DNA from: Vulcanimicrobiota bacterium
GTDB taxonomy: Bacteria > Vulcanimicrobiota > Vulcanimicrobiia > Vulcanimicrobiales > Vulcanimicrobiaceae
Reading direction: 5' to 3'
NCBI GenBank assembly: GCA_014305015.1
Contig: JACRUB010000167.1
Span: 1 to 8,702, forward strand
DNA: 8,702 nucleotides
How positions within the stretch are numbered: position 1 is the stretch's first letter; each line of letters starts with the position of its first letter. Below, piece by piece: positions 4,564 through 8,702 of this stretch. Made by a program: the position numbers and the translations under genes. Under the pieces are notes generated by a model that was not told where the DNA came from, searched no databases, and saw nothing but the letters and a program-made list of their open reading frames with translations.

Positions 4564-7557
4564 CTAGGCTTCGACGGGGACTCGTTCTCCCTTTGCGAGA
4601 TCCTCAAGCGCGTGCATATTCTCCGCAGCTAGCTTATCCAGCGCCTTGTGGTCGATCGGATGATGTCCGACTGCCCGCTGGTCTTTGAGTACTTCTTTTA
4701 GATACGCTCCCGTATAGGACGCTTTATTTACGGCGACTTGCTCAGGTGTACCGGTCGCGACGATTTCGCCGCCGCGGTCTCCGCCTTCGGGGCCGAGATC
4801 GATCAGGTAGTCCGCCGTCTTGATCACGTCCAGGTTATGCTCGATCACGAGCACGGTATTGCCCGTCTGAACGAGGCGCTGCAAGACATCGAGCAATTTG
4901 TGAATATCGGCGAAATGCAAGCCCGTCGTCGGCTCGTCCAACACATAGAACGTGCGCCCGGTTGAGCGCCGCGAAAGTTCCGTCGCAAGTTTGACGCGCT
5001 GCGCTTCGCCGCCCGAGAGCGTCGTCGCCGGCTGCCCCATCTTGATGTAGCCCAGGCCGACTTCGCAAATCGTTTTCAGTTTGTTGTGAATACGGGGAAT
5101 CGTCTCGAAGAAGTCGTTGGCCTCATCGACGCGCATCTCGAGCACGTCAGCGATCGTTTTGCCCTTATATTTAACCTCCAACGTTTGCGCGTTATAGCGT
5201 TTGCCTTTGCAGACTTCGCACGGCACGTACACGTCGGGCAAGAAGTGCATCTCGATTTTAATGATGCCGTCGCCTTCGCAGGCTTCGCAGCGTCCGCCCT
5301 TGACGTTAAATGAGAACCGGCCTGGTTTATAACCACGCATCTTCGATTCCGGAATCATTGAAAACAACTCGCGAATGATATCGAACGCGCCGGTATAGGT
5401 TGCCGGATTGGAACGCGGTGTGCGGCCGATCGGCGATTGATCGATGACGACCATCTTATCGAGGGCTTCGGCGCCCTTGACGGTTCCGTACGTTCCCCCC
5501 GCAGGCTGATGATGCAAATACTGATTGAGCGCCTTGACTAAGACTTGGTTGACGAGGGAAGACTTGCCGCTGCCGCTCACGCCGCTTACACAGGTGAGCG
5601 CACCGATCGGAAAATCGACGTCCAGTCCTTGAATGTTGTTGGCCTTAGCATTCTTGAGTTGGAGCCACGCGCGCGGCTTACGCCGATGTTTGGGAATCGG
5701 AATAAATTGCTTGCCGGAAAGGTACGCGCCCGTCAGCGATACGGGATTCTTCATCACTTCATCGAGCGTCCCGACGGTCAGAATTTCTCCGCCTTCGGCG
5801 CCGGCGCCGGGGCCGATGTCCACAACCAGGTCGGCCATGCGCATTGTATCCTCATCGTGCTCGATCACGATGAGTGTGTTGCCCAAATCCCGCAATGTTT
5901 TGAGCGTTGCAAGAAGCCGGTCGTTATCGCGCTGATGCAGCCCGATGGAGGGCTCATCTAAAATGTAGAGCACGCCGACGAGCGAAGAGCCGATCTGCGT
6001 TGCCAAACGAATGCGCTGGGACTCTCCGCCCGAGAGCGTCGTTGCCGAGCGCGCAAGCGTCAAGTACGTCAACCCAACGTTTGTAAGAAAGCCCAGTCGT
6101 GCGCGCACTTCCTTTAAAATTTGATGCGAGATAATCTCTTCGCGCGGGTTTGGCTTGAAAGCGTTAACGAAATCTTCGGCCTTCTCGATTGACATCTGCG
6201 TCAGTTCGGTAATATTCTTTCCGGCGATCGTCACCGCTAAGGCTTCGGGCTTTAACCGCGCGCCTTTACACTGCGGGCAAACCGAAGACGACATGTACTT
6301 CTCGATGTCTTCCTTGACGTAGTCACTGCTCGTCTCACTGTAGCGGCGTTGCAGATTGTTGACCACGCCTTCGAAGGTCGATTTATAGCTCCACTCATAG
6401 CCGCTTTTTGATTCGTACGTGAAGCTTTGTTCCTTATCGGTTCCGTACAAAATCATCTCGACGACGTCTTCGGGCATTTTGTCAATGGGCGTGGAAGTTT
6501 TCACGCGGCGGCTGCGCAGCACGCGTTGCAGTTGCTGATGATAGTACGGGTTCATCGAGGGAAAGCGGCCCGATCCAAGCGACTTGCTCCACGGCACGAT
6601 TGCGCCGCCCTCGATGGACTTCGTGCGGTCCGGCATCACTTTCCAAGGATCGATCTCAACCTTCTCGCCAAGACCACTGCAACCCGGGCACGCGCCATAC
6701 GGCGAGTTGAAGGAGAACAGACGCGGTGCAAGTTCTTCAAACGACAAGCCGCAATACACGCACGCAAAAGCTTCGCTGAACGTCAGCTCTTTCTCACCGA
6801 CGAGCGCCGTGACGATTCCGCTGGAGAGGCGCAGCGTCGTTTCGATACTGTCCGTTAGCCGCTTGCGGATGTCAGGTTTCATCACCAAACGGTCGACGAT
6901 CACTTCGATCGTGTGCTTGCGTTTTTTATCGAGAACGATCTTCTCGCGTAATTCTTTTTGCTCGCCATCGACGCGAACGCGTGAGAAGCCCTCTTTAGCT
7001 ATTTCTTCAAAAAGCTTCGTGTACTCGCCCTTGCGTCCACGGATAACAGGTGCAAGGATTTGAATCTTGCTGCCTTCGGGAAGTTCCATAATGGAGTCCA
7101 CGATTTGCTCGCTGGTTTGGGAGCTGATTTGGCGGCCGCAGCTGTAACAATGCGGAACGCCGATACGCGCAAAGAGCAGGCGCAAGTAGTCGTAGATTTC
7201 CGTCACCGTGCCGACCGTCGAACGCGGGTTACGTGAGGTGGATTTCTGATCGATGGAGATGGCGGGGGAAAGGCCCTCGATGTAATCGACATCGGGCTTT
7301 TCCATCTGACCCAAAAATTGGCGCGCGTAGGATGAGAGCGATTCAACATACCGCCGTTGCCCCTCGGCGTAGATCGTGTCGAACGCAAGCGAAGACTTGC
7401 CCGATCCGCTCAAGCCGGTAACGACGATGAGCTGATTGCGGGGCAGGACGAGGTCGATGTTCTTCAGGTTGTGCTCGCGCGCGCCCTTGATAACAATGGA
7501 GTCAAGCCCGCGGGGCTTGGCTCCATTGTCGGAAGCACGCAGAGTTGAATCTGCCAT
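4564..7557 (-). CDS. uvrA: UvrABC excinuclease ATPase subunit A
   Basis: Damage-recognition subunit of nucleotide excision repair: dimeric UvrA finds bulky lesions and loads UvrB. 997 residues, slightly longer than the usual 940-960 because of a short N-terminal leader and about 40 extra C-terminal residues. Two ABC modules are complete: Walker A1 GLSGSGKSS (48-56), signature LSGGESQRIRLA (508-519), Walker B YILDEPSIGLH (531-541); Walker A2 GVSGSGKSS (659-667), signature LSGGEAQRVKLA (847-858), Walker B YVLDEPTTGLH (871-881). Cysteine pairs for zinc modules are all present: Cys137/140 with Cys427/430, Cys266/269 with Cys290/293, and Cys757/760 with Cys780/783. IDQKSTSRNPRSTVGT (102-117) and IDQSPIGRTPRSNPAT (705-720) are also typical. 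The start is ATG at 7557; no strong Shine-Dalgarno is seen there. No LexA-type operator was recognised upstream. First gene of the packed uvrA-VOC-ligA block. No damaged motifs. Confidence 0.99.
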   Translation of the reverse strand: MADSTLRASDNGAKPRGLDSIVIKGAREHNLKNIDLVLPRNQLIVVTGLSGSGKSSLAFDTIYAEGQRRYVESLSSYARQFLGQMEKPDVDYIEGLSPAISIDQKSTSRNPRSTVGTVTEIYDYLRLLFARIGVPHCYSCGRQISSQTSEQIVDSIMELPEGSKIQILAPVIRGRKGEYTKLFEEIAKEGFSRVRVDGEQKELREKIVLDKKRKHTIEVIVDRLVMKPDIRKRLTDSIETTLRLSSGIVTALVGEKELTFSEAFACVYCGLSFEELAPRLFSFNSPYGACPGCSGLGEKVEIDPWKVMPDRTKSIEGGAIVPWSKSLGSGRFPSMNPYYHQQLQRVLRSRRVKTSTPIDKMPEDVVEMILYGTDKEQSFTYESKSGYEWSYKSTFEGVVNNLQRRYSETSSDYVKEDIEKYMSSSVCPQCKGARLKPEALAVTIAGKNITELTQMSIEKAEDFVNAFKPNPREEIISHQILKEVRARLGFLTNVGLTYLTLARSATTLSGGESQRIRLATQIGSSLVGVLYILDEPSIGLHQRDNDRLLATLKTLRDLGNTLIVIEHDEDTMRMADLVVDIGPGAGAEGGEILTVGTLDEVMKNPVSLTGAYLSGKQFIPIPKHRRKPRAWLQLKNAKANNIQGLDVDFPIGALTCVSGVSGSGKSSLVNQVLVKALNQYLHHQPAGGTYGTVKGAEALDKMVVIDQSPIGRTPRSNPATYTGAFDIIRELFSMIPESKMRGYKPGRFSFNVKGGRCEACEGDGIIKIEMHFLPDVYVPCEVCKGKRYNAQTLEVKYKGKTIADVLEMRVDEANDFFETIPRIHNKLKTICEVGLGYIKMGQPATTLSGGEAQRVKLATELSRRSTGRTFYVLDEPTTGLHFADIHKLLDVLQRLVQTGNTVLVIEHNLDVIKTADYLIDLGPEGGDRGGEIVATGTPEQVAVNKASYTGAYLKEVLKDQRAVGHHPIDHKALDKLAAENMHALEDLAKGERVPVEA

Positions 7558-7565
7558 TTAAACGT

Positions 7566-7590
7566 ACAACCCCGGGCAGGCCCGGTTTGT
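7566..7590. other. Hairpin between the membrane-protein gene and uvrA
   Basis: CCGGG (7572-7576), loop CAGG, CCCGG (7581-7585), extended after a small internal loop by ACAA (7566-7569) pairing with TTGT (7587-7590). On the minus strand it lies 8 nt upstream of the uvrA ATG. It could be a weak terminator for the upstream gene or a structure in the uvrA leader; there is no T-run, so neither is established. Confidence 0.35.
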
Positions 7591-7607
7591 TGCGCCCCTT
7601 TCCTTGA

Positions 7608-7865
7608 TTAAACGACCGAAGGCGGGGGAGCGGCCGGCTGGTCCACGGCGCTGCCGCGGAGCTTGAAATATTCCCCCACGATCACGAGGGTCGCGAAGGC
7701 AACGACAATCTGTTGAATCACCAAGGAGACCAGCGTTCCGATGAGGGGCACAAAGGAAATGAGGCCGGCGAGGAACCCGCCGCAGATGGCAATGACGAAG
7801 ATCAGGATAACGACGAGAAGTGTCGTCACGAAATTTCGCGTCGCGATCCGGAACGACTCGCCCAT
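7608..7865 (-). CDS. Short hydrophobic membrane protein, possibly the remnant C-terminus of a larger one
   Basis: 85 residues from the ATG at 7865. Residues 1-11 (GESFRIATRNF) are followed by hydrophobic segments at about 12-34 and 36-66, then EYFKLR and a Pro/Ala-rich tail (74-85), so two (perhaps three) membrane helices are predicted. The pattern (a short amphipathic stretch like ESFRIATRNF leading into paired helices and ending in xxFKLR) resembles the end of multi-helix bacterial membrane proteins of roughly 200-300 residues. In-frame sequence upstream of the ATG (IVVGDESAVTA) fits the same family pattern until a TAA at about 7896-7898. I therefore infer that the N-terminal half has been lost, with translation possibly restarting at the internal Met. 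No clear ribosome site is present at normal spacing; GGAGAT lies about 20 nt upstream. Function unknown. It follows the FKBP gene by 66 nt and precedes uvrA by 50 nt. Confidence 0.6.
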   Translation of the reverse strand: MGESFRIATRNFVTTLLVVILIFVIAICGGFLAGLISFVPLIGTLVSLVIQQIVVAFATLVIVGEYFKLRGSAVDQPAAPPPSVV

Positions 7866-7931
7866 CGCCGTGACCGCACTTTCATCTCCGACGACAATGC
7901 ACTTTTACAGCAGAGAGGACGTTACCGATTG

Positions 7932-8702
7932 CTACGGCGGCTTTGGCTCGAGCGCCTTTAAATAGGTCGCGGCGTTGTCATCTTTGGGGTTGAGTTCGAG
8001 GGCGCGTTTGTAGTTTTGGATCGCTGGCGCGGCTTGGCCCGCCATCCGGTACGCGTCTCCCAAGCTGTCGTACGCATTCCACGAATCGGGAAAGCGTTTC
8101 GCGTTAAGTTGCAAGACGGTAATCGCGCCATCATACTGCTTTTTCTTAAGCATTCTATACGCAAGGCCATTAAGATCGTCTTCGCGCGCGTACATATTCG
8201 CAAAGCCCGACGCTTGGGCAGGCGCATAAGCGGCATTAATCGCATCGACGCCACCGCTCGCGTATGCATGGCCGAGTAAGGTCGAAAGCGCCACATCATA
8301 CGTCCCGGCCAGTTCGATGGCAAAAAACAATTCTGCCTTGGGAGGCACCGCGGGCGGACGTCCCTTCGCGCCGTAGGCCAGTTTATAAGGTAGATCTGCG
8401 TCGATGCTGCCGCCGAGCCCTATTTTGCGGATCGCTTCTTCTGTTCCACGAATGACTTGCTTTGCGCCGAGCGTGAATGCGAACGTTCGGCCCTTTTGCG
8501 ATGCGTCCAGAAACTTGCCGGGAGCAATGCACACGAGATAGCGCATGACCGCAACGTTTCCGCTGGTCAGTTTGCGGCCGCCGGGTTTGACGATCACGTA
8601 GCGCAGGCCCGTTGGACTCACCGCTGCGTGCTGGGTCTGAAACGCGTTGACCAAGGAGCTGCAGCGTGCATCGGTTGCGCCCGCGGCGGGCAGTGCACCG
8701 CG
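7932..8702 (-). CDS. FKBP-type peptidyl-prolyl isomerase with C-terminal TPR repeats, probably exported (5' end outside window)
   Basis: Catalyses cis-trans isomerisation of prolyl bonds, assisting protein folding; the visible N-terminus suggests an extracytoplasmic location. The frame is open to the right window edge (256 residues visible). The first residues, GALPAAGATDARC, look like the end of a signal peptide and the start of a mature chain. In visible numbering the FKBP domain spans about 31-133: TGLRYVIVKPG, KFLDAS (63-68, Phe and Asp of the pocket), TFAFTLGAKQVIRG (73-86), KLAYGAKG (107-114) and VPPKAELFFAIEL (119-131). The pocket Trp usually following QVIxG is replaced (TEEA), so catalytic efficiency may differ. 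After a linker, two TPRs follow (about 178-204 and 209-242, LNGLAYRMLKKKQYDGAI and YDSLGDAYRMAGQAAPAI), a protein-interaction tail also attached to other exported bacterial enzymes. A TTG at 8654 could be taken as a start, but the upstream in-frame residues argue against it. Confidence 0.9.
   Translation of the reverse strand, partial: RGALPAAGATDARCSSLVNAFQTQHAAVSPTGLRYVIVKPGGRKLTSGNVAVMRYLVCIAPGKFLDASQKGRTFAFTLGAKQVIRGTEEAIRKIGLGGSIDADLPYKLAYGAKGRPPAVPPKAELFFAIELAGTYDVALSTLLGHAYASGGVDAINAAYAPAQASGFANMYAREDDLNGLAYRMLKKKQYDGAITVLQLNAKRFPDSWNAYDSLGDAYRMAGQAAPAIQNYKRALELNPKDDNAATYLKALEPKPP

Noticed and set aside
7558..7607. LexA/SOS operator upstream of uvrA
   Set aside because: I saw neither a CTGT-N8-ACAG nor a GAAC-N4-GTTC type box in the 50-nt leader.

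Overview
This window looks like a piece of a bacterial chromosome with moderately high GC. It comes from an organism I cannot place to phylum. The genes are mostly housekeeping genes in compact bacterial operons. The protein style fits a deep-branching, environmental or metagenome-type lineage; Eremiobacterota is only an impression and was not tested. There is no phage, plasmid, CRISPR, rRNA or tRNA signal. No gene-free stretch exceeds 300 bases.

Plus strand, 1-1410: the C-terminal part of an NAD(P)HX dehydratase (NnrD, cut by the window edge) is followed 2 nt later by a complete SRAP/YedK-HMCES family abasic-site DNA-protein crosslink protein.

Minus strand, 1407-8702, in transcription order: a probably exported FKBP-type prolyl isomerase with C-terminal TPRs (cut by the right window edge); a short membrane protein that looks like the tail of a larger one; uvrA; a small VOC/glyoxalase-fold protein; ligA; and a broken papain-like (C1A) cysteine peptidase. 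The block uvrA-VOC-ligA is tightly packed (7 nt gap, then a stop codon overlapping a Shine-Dalgarno) and is probably one nucleotide-excision-repair/ligation transcript. With the convergent SRAP gene, three DNA-repair proteins lie within about 7 kb.

The most unusual part is 1407-2200. The C1 peptidase gene is a pseudogene with a precise scar. A block of about 75 bp carrying its catalytic-His motif (GGHAV) lies on the wrong strand inside the gene. Re-inverting it in silico joins perfectly in frame to the downstream MAAGYDD, while about 30-35 family residues just upstream are missing. A Trp-to-Cys change and a one-base frameshift follow. Its 5' end has an imperfect tandem duplication and abuts a hairpin-rich fold-back sequence next to the ligA stop. 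Separately, ligA lacks any ATG/GTG/TTG that would include its conserved N-terminal NAD+-binding residues, although a good Shine-Dalgarno is in place. I found no convincing new multi-gene system. The inverted-segment pseudogene and the ligA start anomaly are the observations most worth following up.
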